DNA from: Fimbriimonadaceae bacterium
Lineage (GTDB): Bacteria; Armatimonadota; Fimbriimonadia; Fimbriimonadales; Fimbriimonadaceae
Assembly: GCA_019454125.1 (NCBI GenBank)
Contig: CP075365.1
Coordinates: forward strand, 424,218 to 488,217
Direction: 5' to 3'
DNA: 64,000 bases
Shown piece by piece: positions 34,675-43,638 of the stretch. A program made the translations under genes and the position numbers. A model generated the notes under the pieces. The model saw nothing but the letters and a program-made list of their open reading frames with translations. It searched no databases and had not been told where the DNA came from. Each line of letters starts with the position of its first letter. The stretch's first letter is position 1.

Positions 34675-34920
34675 ATGATTCGTGGAGAAACGGTGGGAAA
34701 AGACGGAGCGCGTTTGGACTGGGATAACCGCGTCTGTTATCCACCGACTTTTCCCCGAAAGCAGGCTCTTCGTGTTAAAGTCTTTTGAACCCGGCGCGGC
34801 GTCGCTCTTAACCTGCCGCCCATTTTGGCCCGTGCTTTTCCACCAAACCCACGCGCTAAATATAAATACATCTCTTCAGATAAAGAAGGGGTTCCTTAGA
34901 GAAGGGGGTGGGGAATTCCC
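34675..34920. other. Intergenic region upstream of recF
   Basis: This 246-base gap is less GC-rich than its surroundings. It contains one near-consensus DnaA box (TTATCCACC, 34737-34745), a weaker TTTTCCACC near 34836, and an AT-rich stretch near 34858-34885. A GGGGGTGGGG purine tract directly precedes recF and is its likely ribosome binding site. I see no RNA gene. It probably holds the recF promoter; an origin role is considered and rejected separately. Confidence 0.5.
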
Positions 34921-36006
34921 GTCCTGAGGCGCCTTGCCCTTGAGCGGTTTCGGAACTACTCGTTCATCGACCTCTCTCCCGAGCCGACGATGAACATTGT
35001 CTGCGGGCCGAACGGGAACGGGAAGACGAACTTGCTGGAAGGGATCGGCCTCCTTTCGACAGGGAGGCTCCTGCGCGCCACGAAGGACTCGCAGGCTCTG
35101 ATGCTCGGCGAGACGGAGGCGCGTGCCAAGGGGTTTTGGGAAGATCCGGAATCTGAGATCGAGGTCGTGCTCCGGTTAAAGGGGAGGAAAACGGTCCGCT
35201 TGAACGGTTCGACCTTGGCGCGCGGTTCCGATTTGCTCGGCCGCAACCCTTCCGTCTCCTTTTCGACCCGCGACCTCGAGATCGTGCGGGGTGACCCAGC
35301 CAGCAGGCGCGCGTTCCTCGACGAGGAAATGGCGCAGACGCACCCGGCCTACTTGCGGCACCTCACCCTTTTTCGACGCGCCTTGGAGCAGCGTAACGCG
35401 CTCCTTCGCCACGCGCAGGAAGCCCACGTCCCGGCCGAGGAGTTCGACGCTTGGGAAGTTCCGCTGGCCGAGCATGGCGCGGCGATGAGGGCTATGCGGC
35501 GAGACTGGTTGGCCACTTTGGCACCACTGACCGCGGCGGAACATAGCCAGATTAGCCGCGGAGAGCCCTTCTCAGCCACTTATAAGGCGTCGGACGACTC
35601 CCAATCGGCCGAGGAGTTGAGAGAGGCCTTGGAGGGCCACAGAGCGGTCGATATCCATCGGGGGTCCACCAGCCGCGGTCCACATCGCGACGACATCGAT
35701 TTCAAGATCCAGGGGCGGGACGCCCGGCTCCATGCCTCGCAAGGCCAACAGCGAACGGCGGTCGTTGCTGTGAAGCTTGCCACCCTGGAAATGGCGCGCA
35801 ACCAGCTGGGAGTGACGCCTGTCTTTCTGCTGGACGACGTCTTTTCAGACCTAGACGTCGACCGCAGAAAGCACCTCGTCGCCAGGGCGGAGACTCTGGG
35901 GGGCCAAGTGTTCTTGACCTGCACTGAAGCAGAACTGGCCGGAGAAAAATTAAAGCAAAACGCGTGTGTGTTCCGGGTAGAGTCCGGCGGGGTGGTGAAG
36001 GCATGA
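34921..36006 (+). CDS. recF: DNA replication and repair protein RecF (non-canonical start)
   Basis: This protein of about 361 residues has Walker A in CGPNGNGKTNLLEGI, a signature-like STSRGPHRDDI, and Walker B with LLDDVFSDLD, all RecF hallmarks. It loads RecA at single-strand gaps. The family N-terminus LRRLALERFRNYS lies upstream of the first canonical start (ATG at 34990). An in-frame stop is at 34897. Between them are only GTC (34921) and CTG (34924), with GGGG 7 bases before GTC. The coordinates use the GTC; the exact codon is inference. It overlaps the DUF721 gene by four bases. Confidence 0.9.
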   Translation, partial: VLRRLALERFRNYSFIDLSPEPTMNIVCGPNGNGKTNLLEGIGLLSTGRLLRATKDSQALMLGETEARAKGFWEDPESEIEVVLRLKGRKTVRLNGSTLARGSDLLGRNPSVSFSTRDLEIVRGDPASRRAFLDEEMAQTHPAYLRHLTLFRRALEQRNALLRHAQEAHVPAEEFDAWEVPLAEHGAAMRAMRRDWLATLAPLTAAEHSQISRGEPFSATYKASDDSQSAEELREALEGHRAVDIHRGSTSRGPHRDDIDFKIQGRDARLHASQGQQRTAVVAVKLATLEMARNQLGVTPVFLLDDVFSDLDVDRRKHLVARAETLGGQVFLTCTEAELAGEKLKQNACVFRVESGGVVKA

Positions 36007-36311
36007 GAAGGCTCTCAGAGCTAATGCCGGTCGTTTTAGAGCAGAAAGAGGTCTTGCGCGCGGCTCGGGCGCAGGTCGCGCTCAGGCGCTGGGAAGAGGC
36101 CGTCGGCAAAGTGCTGGCCGAGAAGACCCTCCCGGATCGCTTTGACCAGGGCACGCTTTGGGTCTATTGCACAGGCTCAGCCTGGGCGCAGGAGCTCCGG
36201 CTCCACGAAGACCAGATCGTCGAAAAGTTAAACTTTATAGCGGAGGAACATGGTCTTTTCCGCTCAATCAAGATCGGTGTCAGGCCTCCGCGACGAGCCT
36301 TCTCCCTTTGA
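36003..36311 (+). CDS. DUF721 (DciA-like) protein
   Basis: The 102-residue protein matches the DUF721 pattern: a helical start and WEEAVGKVLAEKTLPDRFDQGTLWV with a small beta-sheet core. DciA proteins of this family load the replicative helicase in bacteria lacking DnaC/DnaI. It begins at ATG 36003 overlapping the recF stop, the common recF-DUF721 neighbourhood, so it is likely coupled. The function is by family; DciA identity is not proven for so short a form. Confidence 0.85.
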   Translation: MRRLSELMPVVLEQKEVLRAARAQVALRRWEEAVGKVLAEKTLPDRFDQGTLWVYCTGSAWAQELRLHEDQIVEKLNFIAEEHGLFRSIKIGVRPPRRAFSL

Positions 36312-37734
36312 GACGCTCTCCGAGCAGCTAGCCGGTCGGCCCTCTCTTGTGGCCTTCGGCGCCTTGGTGATCGGTTTATCGACCGCGTTTTCGGTCGTCA
36401 ATGTCGTGTACGCGGTGTTGCTGGCCGCGCTTGTGTTCCGCCGGCTAAAATCGCTGGTCCTCCTGCTAGTCCCGCTTCTTGTCGGCTTGCTCTTGCGGCC
36501 CCTTCCGGTCCAACCGGTCACGGAAAAGGGCCAAACCCTGCGCGGGATCGTGGAAGTGGTCGGCGTTCCGAACGTGACGCCAAAGGGGCAGACAATGCCC
36601 GTGCTCTTTGAAGGGAAGCGCTACCGTCTCTTTGTCAAGGGCGAGTCTGACGCGACGATGGGCGACCGCCTCGCGGTCGAAGGCGACATCGAGCCCTTTC
36701 GGGATGTGGGCAGTTCGCCGCGCTATGAGGCCGGCATGGTCTTCCCTGACTCGCCCCCGACGCTGATCTCGCGCGGTTTCTTCTTTTGGAGGTTGGGCGG
36801 GGAAGTCCGGGCGTCGTTCCTGCACTTCTTGGACCAGTTCAGCGACGTGCGGACTCAGCCCACGATCGCGGCGCTTTGCTTCAACGTGACCGCGGGCCTT
36901 AGCGACGGGGACTGGGACTTGCTACGGCGCAGCGGCACGATCCATATCGTTTCGACTTCGGGCTTGCATGTGGTCATCGTTGCGGCCGCCTTGGCCCTTG
37001 CGCTTGCCAAGACTTCGGTCCCTCGCTGGGCACAGCTCCTCATTCTCCTTGCGCTGCTCTTGCTTTATTCGGCCGCGGCCGGGTTTCGCCCCCCCATGCT
37101 TCGCTCGGTGGTGATGGTCCTCGTCTGGCTGGCCGCCTATTTCTTCCGGCGCTCTCCGGACGGGCTCTCGGCCCTTTCGTTCGCGGGGATCGTCCAACTC
37201 CTGATTTGGCCTCCCTCGGTTGCCGACATCGGGTTCCAGCTCTCGTTTGCGACGGTCGGCAGCCTAGTCTTGTTCGGCCCGCGGTGGCAGTCGAGGCCGG
37301 GGGCATCCGTGGTCAAGCGGGCGCTCTTCGCGGCGCGCGACCTCGTCTGGGTGAGCACGGTGGCGAGCCTTACCGCCCTTCCACTCTTGCTCTACCACTT
37401 CCACGAAGCCTCTCTGGTCGCGCCGCTCGGGAACATCCTTGTGGTGCCGTTTGTCGCGCCGGTCGTGATCGGTTCTTTGATCGCGTGGATGCTGTCTGCG
37501 GTCGCGCCGGTTGCGCTCTTCATCATGAAAGTCTTGGTAGACCCGCTCGCGGCTTGGATCGGCGTGGCGGTCGGGACGGTGGGGAGCCTTCCGTTCGGCT
37601 ATTTCGCGTCCGGGCCCGTCTCACCGATCTGGTCCGTCATGATGGGGCTCGGCCTTCTTCTGGCCTGGCGGCCCCGTTTTCGGCCGGCGGACGACGTCGA
37701 GGGTGTCGTGCCCACCGGCGTTGTCGTGTCCTAG
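36250..37734 (+). CDS. comEC: ComEC/Rec2-family DNA uptake channel
   Basis: The 494-residue polytopic protein has an N-terminal DUF4131/OB-like part (about 25-150) and the ComEC competence domain (about 175-460) with the signature RRSGTIHIVSTSGLHVV. It imports single-stranded DNA through the inner membrane during transformation. The metallo-beta-lactamase nuclease domain often found at the C-terminus is absent, so this is the short form. GGAGG precedes ATG 36250; it overlaps the DUF721 gene by 62 bases in another frame. Confidence 0.92.
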   Translation: MVFSAQSRSVSGLRDEPSPFETLSEQLAGRPSLVAFGALVIGLSTAFSVVNVVYAVLLAALVFRRLKSLVLLLVPLLVGLLLRPLPVQPVTEKGQTLRGIVEVVGVPNVTPKGQTMPVLFEGKRYRLFVKGESDATMGDRLAVEGDIEPFRDVGSSPRYEAGMVFPDSPPTLISRGFFFWRLGGEVRASFLHFLDQFSDVRTQPTIAALCFNVTAGLSDGDWDLLRRSGTIHIVSTSGLHVVIVAAALALALAKTSVPRWAQLLILLALLLLYSAAAGFRPPMLRSVVMVLVWLAAYFFRRSPDGLSALSFAGIVQLLIWPPSVADIGFQLSFATVGSLVLFGPRWQSRPGASVVKRALFAARDLVWVSTVASLTALPLLLYHFHEASLVAPLGNILVVPFVAPVVIGSLIAWMLSAVAPVALFIMKVLVDPLAAWIGVAVGTVGSLPFGYFASGPVSPIWSVMMGLGLLLAWRPRFRPADDVEGVVPTGVVVS

Positions 37735-40337
37735 CCCCCGAAGAGGGCCTTGCGCTCGTGGAGCTTTTGCAGGGCGAGCTCCTTTTCCGCGAGCAGGGCC
37801 CGCTGCTCTTCCACCACATCGGCCTTCGCCCGCGCCACGAAGTTCGGGTCTTCTAAACGCTGTCTCAGCTTCACCAAGTCGGCCGAGACCTTCTCGATTT
37901 CCTTAGCCACGCGGGCCTGCTCCTTTTCTTCGTCGACCAGCCCGGCGGTCGCCAGGTGCAGGGTGAGCAGTCCCACGGTCTGGGCCAGGGCCTTTTCATT
38001 GGGCTTTCCTGGTTCCAGGCGCTCGAGCCACGCCTGGGTGCGGACGATCTCTTCGCCCCCTTCCAGGTCGCCCTCGAAATATGCGGTGGCTGCGACCTTG
38101 CCGGGGTCGATGCCGAGTTCGCTCCGCAGGGCGCGGATCGTCCGCACGATCTCCCGCCATGTTTCGACCCGCTCCTCCTCTTCGGGCGCGACCCATGCTT
38201 GGTCGATCTCCGGCCAGGCGCTCGCCATGAGGAACGGCGCCTTGCCCTCGACGGGGAGGTGGCTGTAGACCTCTTCGGTCACGAAGGGCATGAGCGGGTG
38301 CGCCATCTTCAAGAACGCCTCGAGCGCGGTGACGAGCACCCACTGGGGGGTGCCCCGGCGAGCGGGATCGGTCAGGCGGTGCTTCGAGACCTCGATGTAC
38401 CAGTCGCACACCTCGTTCCAAAAGAAACGGTAGAGCGCTTGGGCGGCCTGCTGCACGTCGTACGTCTCGTAGGCCGCGGTGACGGTTGCCTCGGTCCGGA
38501 CGAGCCGGCTGAGCAGCCATCGATCGACGGTCTCGAGTTCGACGGGCTTCACTCCGGTATAGCCCTCCAGGTTCATGAACACGAACCGGGAGGCGTTCCA
38601 GATTTTGTTGCAGAAGTTCCTTGCGTCGGTCGTGCGGCGCTCGCTGTACCGGATGTCCTGGTTCATCCCGGTCTGGCTGAAAAGCGTATAGCGGAGCGCG
38701 TCAGCCCCCTTTTCTTCGATGACCTCGTTCGGGTCGACGCCGGTGCCAAGGCTCTTGCTCATGCGCTTTCCGTCCTCGGTCAGCACGGTCGCATAGATAT
38801 AGACCTCGCGGAACGGGATGTCCTTCATGTAGTCCAACCCGAACATCACCATCCGCGCCACCCAAAGGTAAAGGATCTCGCGGCTGGTCACGAGGACGCT
38901 GGTGGGGTAGTACCGCGCCAAATCCGGGGCCTGCTGAGGCCAACCCAGGGTCGCGAAGGGCCACATGCCGCTGCTGAACCAGGTGTCGAGGACGTCTTCG
39001 TCCTGTTTGACGATCTTCTTGGCGCCCGCTTTTGCCTGGGCGTCCTCCCAGCTGAGCCCCGCGAAGGCCTCACCGTCCTCAGTGTAAAAGACCGGTACCC
39101 GGTGCCCCCACCAGAGCTGGCGGCTGATGTTCCAGTCGCGGATGTTCCGCATCCAGTCCAGGTAGACCTCTTTATAGCGGGCAGGGACGAACTCGATCCG
39201 GCCGTCCTCAACGCACTCGATGGCGGGGGCCGCGAGCTTCGCCATGTCGGCGAACCACTGCTCGCTGGCGAGGGGCTCGATCACCTCACCGCTCCGTTCG
39301 GAGATGACCAGGGCGATTTCGTGGTCCTCTACCTTTTCCAAGAAGCCTTTTTCTTCCAGGTCGGCGACGATCCTTTTGCGGGCCTCGTAGCGGTCCAGCC
39401 CGGCGTAGGCACCGCCCTCGGGAGCGATCTTAGCGCTTTCGTCAAGGAGGATGGGCATGGGGAGGCTGTGTCGCCGGCCGACCTCGAAGTCGTTTGGGTC
39501 GTGGGCGGGCGTGATCTTCACCGCACCGGTTCCGAACTCGGGGTCCGGGTATTCGTCCGCGATGAGCGGGATCTCGCGGCCGACCAGCGGCAAGACGAGC
39601 GTCTTGCCGACCTTGCCGTCATAGCGCTTGTCCTTTGGGTGGACGGCCACGGCGACGTCGGCGAGCATCGTCTCCGGGCGCGTGGTCGCGATCGTGACGT
39701 GGCCGGTTCCGTCGGCGAAGGGATACCTGACGTGGTAGAGCTTGCCCTTGGTCGTCCGGCGCTCGGTCTCGATGTCGCTGACGCTGGTCTTCAGCACCGG
39801 GTCCCAGTTCACCACCCGCAGCCCCTTATAGATGACGCCGCGCTCGAACCAGTCGACGAAGACGCGGAGCACGGCCTCGTGGTAGCCAGGGTCGAGCGTG
39901 TACCGTTCCCGGCTCCAGTCGAAGGCGCAGCCCAGGTCGCGCAGCTGGCGCAGGATGGTGCCGCCGCTCTCTTCCTTCCACTGCTTCGTCCGCTCGATGA
40001 AGGCTTCCCGTCCGATTTGGTACGGGCTTGAGCCCTCCTTCTTGAGCAGCTTGGTCACGACGGACTGGGTTGCGATGCCGGCGTGGTCCACGCCCGGCAG
40101 GATGAGGACTTCGTAGCCCTTGAGCCGCTTGTACCGGCCCAAGAGATCTTGGAGGGGGTAGCACAGGGCGTGGCCCATGTGCAGCGAGCCTGTGACGTTC
40201 GGGGGAGGGATGGTGATCGAGTAGACCGGTCGGCCCGCGCCCGGCTGGGGCTGGAAGAGGCCCGCCTCTTCCCAGCGGGCATACCATTTCGACTCGACGG
40301 AGGCGGCTTCGTAACGGCTCGGCAGTTCATCAGGCAT
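37731..40337 (-). CDS. valS: Valyl-tRNA synthetase
   Basis: The 868-residue class I synthetase has the HIGH motif (PNVTGSLHMGHAL), the CP1 editing domain, KMSKS (KRMSKSLGTGVD), a tRNA-binding anticodon domain and a C-terminal coiled-coil arm (about 805-865). This is the ValS layout and length. AGGAG precedes the ATG at 40337; an earlier start at 40412 adds a sequence unlike the family. It is the start of a long minus-strand block, converging on comEC with a 4-base overlap. Confidence 0.98.
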   Translation of the reverse strand: MPDELPSRYEAASVESKWYARWEEAGLFQPQPGAGRPVYSITIPPPNVTGSLHMGHALCYPLQDLLGRYKRLKGYEVLILPGVDHAGIATQSVVTKLLKKEGSSPYQIGREAFIERTKQWKEESGGTILRQLRDLGCAFDWSRERYTLDPGYHEAVLRVFVDWFERGVIYKGLRVVNWDPVLKTSVSDIETERRTTKGKLYHVRYPFADGTGHVTIATTRPETMLADVAVAVHPKDKRYDGKVGKTLVLPLVGREIPLIADEYPDPEFGTGAVKITPAHDPNDFEVGRRHSLPMPILLDESAKIAPEGGAYAGLDRYEARKRIVADLEEKGFLEKVEDHEIALVISERSGEVIEPLASEQWFADMAKLAAPAIECVEDGRIEFVPARYKEVYLDWMRNIRDWNISRQLWWGHRVPVFYTEDGEAFAGLSWEDAQAKAGAKKIVKQDEDVLDTWFSSGMWPFATLGWPQQAPDLARYYPTSVLVTSREILYLWVARMVMFGLDYMKDIPFREVYIYATVLTEDGKRMSKSLGTGVDPNEVIEEKGADALRYTLFSQTGMNQDIRYSERRTTDARNFCNKIWNASRFVFMNLEGYTGVKPVELETVDRWLLSRLVRTEATVTAAYETYDVQQAAQALYRFFWNEVCDWYIEVSKHRLTDPARRGTPQWVLVTALEAFLKMAHPLMPFVTEEVYSHLPVEGKAPFLMASAWPEIDQAWVAPEEEERVETWREIVRTIRALRSELGIDPGKVAATAYFEGDLEGGEEIVRTQAWLERLEPGKPNEKALAQTVGLLTLHLATAGLVDEEKEQARVAKEIEKVSADLVKLRQRLEDPNFVARAKADVVEEQRALLAEKELALQKLHERKALFGG

Positions 40338-40425
40338 GGTGCTTTGGCTCCTGTCTTGAGCGAGAGGAAGTGTACCGGCGGGTGCGGCCGCCTGCAGGAC
40401 GGCGGGTTTCACGTGTTACAAACCC

Positions 40426-41238
40426 CTACGGCCAGGGGCCGTTGCGGAACAGCTGGGGCGCGGCGAGAAGCAGGTAGCCTGTGGTGACCGGGGCGGAAAG
40501 GAGCAGGCTGTCGAGGCGGTCGAGGACGCCCCCGTGCCCCGGCAACGCGCCCCCGCTGTCCTTTACGCCGGTCGCCCTCTTCAGGCCGCTCTCCAGGAGG
40601 TCGCCGGCGAGGCCGAAAGTCGTGGCAAGCGCACCTGCCCCGACCGAGACGGGAATCGGGGCCCCGATCGCCATTCCGATGCCGACGGCGGCAAGGATGG
40701 CGCCCGCCGCACCGCCGAGCGCCCCCTCCCACGTCTTGCCAGGGGAGACGGCCGGTGCGATTTTGTGCCGCCCGAGCAGTTTGCCGACCACGAGGGCGAG
40801 CGTGTCGCCCGCCCAAAGAGGGCCTACGATGAGGAGCACCACGTTCGGGGAGAAATCCGCGCTCTGCACTGCCTGGCTGTGGGCCAGCACGACCGAAGCG
40901 ACCGGGGCTCCGAGCCAGCACGCCGCCATAGGAGACGCCCATTCCCGCCGCATCGCCACGGCAACGCCATAGACGCCGGCGACGAAGAAGGCAAAGGCGG
41001 CCGCCCACGCAAGCGTCACGAGATCAAGGGCGCGGAGCCCCAGCGGGACGAGGAAGCTCAGGGCCAGCCAAGCCAGCGCCGGCCGTGGACGGTCCTCGAT
41101 CCCGGTGAGGTGGACCATCTCGATAAAGCCGATCGCCAAGACGCACAAGGCAAGCGCAAGCACGCCCCACGGCTTGTCCCAGAGAATGCCGCCAAGGGCG
41201 AGGGCCAAAGTCAAGAGCCCGGTCGTTAAGCGCCTCAC
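40426..41238 (-). CDS. cdsA: Phosphatidate cytidylyltransferase CdsA
   Basis: The 270-residue membrane enzyme makes CDP-diacylglycerol from phosphatidate and CTP. Its signature is near the C-terminus: LKRATGVKDSGGALPGHGGVLDRLDSLL. About eight membrane helices precede it. The GTG at 41238 with GGGGGG six bases upstream is preferred; a TTG at 41256 is possible. Often cdsA lies with frr-uppS; here it lies 88 bases before valS instead. Confidence 0.95.
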   Translation of the reverse strand: MRRLTTGLLTLALALGGILWDKPWGVLALALCVLAIGFIEMVHLTGIEDRPRPALAWLALSFLVPLGLRALDLVTLAWAAAFAFFVAGVYGVAVAMRREWASPMAACWLGAPVASVVLAHSQAVQSADFSPNVVLLIVGPLWAGDTLALVVGKLLGRHKIAPAVSPGKTWEGALGGAAGAILAAVGIGMAIGAPIPVSVGAGALATTFGLAGDLLESGLKRATGVKDSGGALPGHGGVLDRLDSLLLSAPVTTGYLLLAAPQLFRNGPWP

Positions 41239-41291
41239 CAATCCCCCCGACGACAAAAGCGGGCCTCTCGTCGCAAGCCCGCAGTGTGATA

Positions 41292-41325
41292 AAGAACGGG
41301 GGCCGCCGTCAAGACGGAGACCCCC
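41292..41325 (-). terminator. Possible terminator of the PKD-protein gene
   Basis: A GGGGG...CCCCC stem (41298-41302 with 41321-41325) and an inner CCGT/ACGG stem around a short loop lie just after the PKD gene. The minus-strand sequence continues GTTCTTTATC. The interior mismatch and short T run make it a moderate candidate. Confidence 0.4.
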
Positions 41326-41350
41326 GGCTTCGCCTCCAACGCCTGTCCCC

Positions 41351-42364
41351 TTAAGGGTTGATCTCGACCGTCGAGGTGGTCTTGTACGGCTCTTTAAGTC
41401 CGTACTGGTCGATGATTGTCAGGGTCACGGTGAACTTGCCCGGTTTGCGGAAGCGGCGTCGGACCACAGGCCCTTCGGCGTCCACTTGGATCCCGTCGGA
41501 GTCGTCAAAGTCCCATTGATAGCGCAGCGGCACGGAACCGCCGAACCCGCTCGCGAGGAAGGTCAGCTCTTCGCCCAAGCCGCGGTTCTGCTCCCTCGGC
41601 TCGACCTCGCCGTAGATCGGCGTCGCGTCGTTTACGATGCGGGCTTCGCCGACGTTGAACGAGGCGACCGCGTCGCCCGCCAGCGCGATCGACTTGATCT
41701 CCTTGTTCGTGTTCCCGAAGCCGCGGATCGCCTGCAACGGGATCGATGCCTTCATCCAGCCCCGTTCGTCGGCGACCCGGCCCTTCACGTCCAGGAAGGC
41801 TTCGGAGCGCTTGCCGTCGCTCGTCTCGATCACCAGGCGCACCTTTTCAAGTTCGGTCTCCGCCTGGACGGTGGCCGTGTTCGACTGCTGGTTCGCGCCT
41901 GCGCGGCCCCGAGCCCCGGAGCCGGGGTTCTGGCCGCCCGCGGTACTGCCTCCCCGGCCCGCCGGGCTCCCGCCTGCGCCCAGGTCCGGAGCGCCGCCAC
42001 CGCCCGCACCGGCTGCGCCGCCTCGTTTCCGGGTGAAGGCAGGAGCCCCGCCCTCGCTTGTCTTCGCTCCGGGCACGTGGAGCGTGAACTGGAGCAGGTT
42101 GTTCTTGTCCCCATAGGCGTCGGCGAGGGAAACGGCGTTCGAAAACGTGACGATGCCGCCCTGGAAGAAGTTGCGGCTACTGACCCGTAGCGAATTCGAG
42201 CCTTCAAATGCGGTCTCGTCCGTTTCGCGGATCGTCCCGCTCCCCCAGCGTTCCAGGGTGATGCCCTGGTCGGCGATCGAGCGGGTCGGCGTATAAACCA
42301 CTTGGGCACCGCAGACGGCGCCAAGGGCCAGCGCGGCGATGGGGGCGACGGTTCGCAGTTTCAT
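41351..42364 (-). CDS. Secreted PKD-domain protein with Gly-rich linker
   Basis: The 337-residue protein has a signal peptide (MKLRTVAPIAALALGAVCGAQ), a jelly-roll-like domain (about 25-110 and 165-255) interrupted by a Gly/Ala-rich linker (about 110-160), and a C-terminal PKD domain (about 260-337; LRYQWDFDDSDGI and GKFTVTLTIID). PKD domains mediate surface contacts. Its ligand is unknown. It starts just after the ymdB stop (ATG at 42364) and overlaps ymdB if an upstream GTG is used. Confidence 0.85.
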   Translation of the reverse strand: MKLRTVAPIAALALGAVCGAQVVYTPTRSIADQGITLERWGSGTIRETDETAFEGSNSLRVSSRNFFQGGIVTFSNAVSLADAYGDKNNLLQFTLHVPGAKTSEGGAPAFTRKRGGAAGAGGGGAPDLGAGGSPAGRGGSTAGGQNPGSGARGRAGANQQSNTATVQAETELEKVRLVIETSDGKRSEAFLDVKGRVADERGWMKASIPLQAIRGFGNTNKEIKSIALAGDAVASFNVGEARIVNDATPIYGEVEPREQNRGLGEELTFLASGFGGSVPLRYQWDFDDSDGIQVDAEGPVVRRRFRKPGKFTVTLTIIDQYGLKEPYKTTSTVEINP

Positions 42365-42372
42365 AATGCTTC

Positions 42373-43161
42373 TCACGGTCGTCGGATGCGCTGGATTGCT
42401 AGCGCGCGTCCAGAACTCCCTTCTACCTTAATCACGACGCCGCAAACGACGCCTGGTTTCTCCGCGACCTCAAACCGGGTCGGCAGACCGGTGCGAAACC
42501 GGTGGAGAATGATGTCCTTATCGACGCCGATGACGCTAGGCTGCGGCCCGCACATACCGACGTCGGTGATATAGGCGGTCCCGCCCGGCAAGACTTGCTC
42601 GTCGGCCGTCGTGACGTGGGTGTGGGTTCCGACAACTGCCGTCGCCCGCCCTTCCACGTGGAAGCCGAAGGCGACCTTTTCGCTCGTAGCCTCGGCGTGG
42701 AAATCGATGAACACGTGGGGCGTGTCGCACTGCTCTAGAATCTCGTCGATCGCTCGGAACGGGTCGTCGTAGCCGTCCAGGAAGACCCTTCCGCAGAGGT
42801 TGACGACCTTCAATCGAGTGCCGTCCCGCTCGATCGTGGTCACTCCGTAGCCGGGGTTGGCCGAGGGCAGGTTGGCGGGGCGGATGATGTAATGGCTCTT
42901 TTTCAAGTAGTCGTAGATCTCCTTCTTGTTGAAGGCATGGTTGCCGAGCGTGACGACGTCGACCCCGCTGATGAAGAGCTCGTCGGCAATTTCCGGCGTA
43001 ATGCCGACCCCGGAGGCGCTGTTTTCGCCGTTCACGATCGTGAAGCGGGGCTGGAACTCGGATCGGAGCTCGGGAAGGGCGCGGTGCACGGCCTCTCTCC
43101 CGGGACGGCCGACAATATCGCCCAGGAACAAGATGCTGTAGGCGTCTTCCACGCCTGCCAT
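42373..43161 (-). CDS. YmdB-family metallophosphoesterase
   Basis: The 262-residue protein is a YmdB/TIGR00282 phosphodiesterase: ILFLGDIVGRPGREAVH, VNGENSASGVGI, TLGNHAFNKKEI, VVGTHTHVTTADEQVLPGGTAYITDVGMCGP. These act on 2',3'-cyclic nucleotides in Bacillus and affect biofilm and development. GGAGTAGC precedes the ATG. It follows recX at a 21-base gap, so is part of recA-recX-ymdB. Confidence 0.95.
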   Translation of the reverse strand: MAGVEDAYSILFLGDIVGRPGREAVHRALPELRSEFQPRFTIVNGENSASGVGITPEIADELFISGVDVVTLGNHAFNKKEIYDYLKKSHYIIRPANLPSANPGYGVTTIERDGTRLKVVNLCGRVFLDGYDDPFRAIDEILEQCDTPHVFIDFHAEATSEKVAFGFHVEGRATAVVGTHTHVTTADEQVLPGGTAYITDVGMCGPQPSVIGVDKDIILHRFRTGLPTRFEVAEKPGVVCGVVIKVEGSSGRALAIQRIRRP

Positions 43162-43182
43162 GCTACTCCGGAACCCGTCCCC

Positions 43183-43638
43183 TTAGCCGTCCCAGTCCGG
43201 GAAGAAAGCTTCCAGCGCCGAACGGACGGCCTCCTCGCTAAAGCCCCTTCCCGCCAGGAACCGGGCCGCCTTTCCCATGTCCGCCCCCTCTTTGAACTTC
43301 GCGCGCAGGGCGGCGAGGGCGTTCTCGCACTCTTCCTTTTCGGAGTATTCCCGGCTCGTCTGGTCGATCACGTCTTCGCCGACTCCGCGGCGTTCCAGTC
43401 GGGCGGAGAGCAGCCCGCGCCCGATGCGACGGGGGCCCTTTGCGAGCTCAGTCTCACGTTCGGCGACCCGGGAATCGTCCACGAAACCTTCTTTCGTGAG
43501 GCGCGAGGAGATTTCGTCGGCGAGGTCCGGATCGACCCCTTTGAGCTCCAGGTGTAACCTCACCTCGTTCGCCGTCCGGTCGGCCCGCGAAAGGAACCGG
43601 ACGGCCAGTTGGAACGCGCGTTGACGGTCGGGGCTCAC
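43183..43638 (-). CDS. recX: Regulatory protein RecX
   Basis: The 151-residue all-helical protein has the three-repeat RecX pattern; [18 protein letters not shown] and [35 protein letters not shown] are typical. RecX binds RecA filaments and limits their activity. Its start overlaps the recA stop by four bases, so translation is coupled. Confidence 0.93.
   Translation of the reverse strand: MSPDRQRAFQLAVRFLSRADRTANEVRLHLELKGVDPDLADEISSRLTKEGFVDDSRVAERETELAKGPRRIGRGLLSARLERRGVGEDVIDQTSREYSEKEECENALAALRAKFKEGADMGKAARFLAGRGFSEEAVRSALEAFFPDWDG

Noticed and set aside
34675..34920. Possible replication origin upstream of recF (DnaA box TTATCCACC and an AT-rich stretch).
   Set aside because: Only one near-consensus box plus a weaker one is present, dnaA and dnaN are not adjacent, and all genes from 37.7 kb onward are on the minus strand, opposite to what a fork leaving this site would favour.
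37956..40031. 691-codon plus-strand frame opposite valS.
   Set aside because: valS carries intact HIGH and KMSKS motifs; the opposite frame has no recognisable domain.
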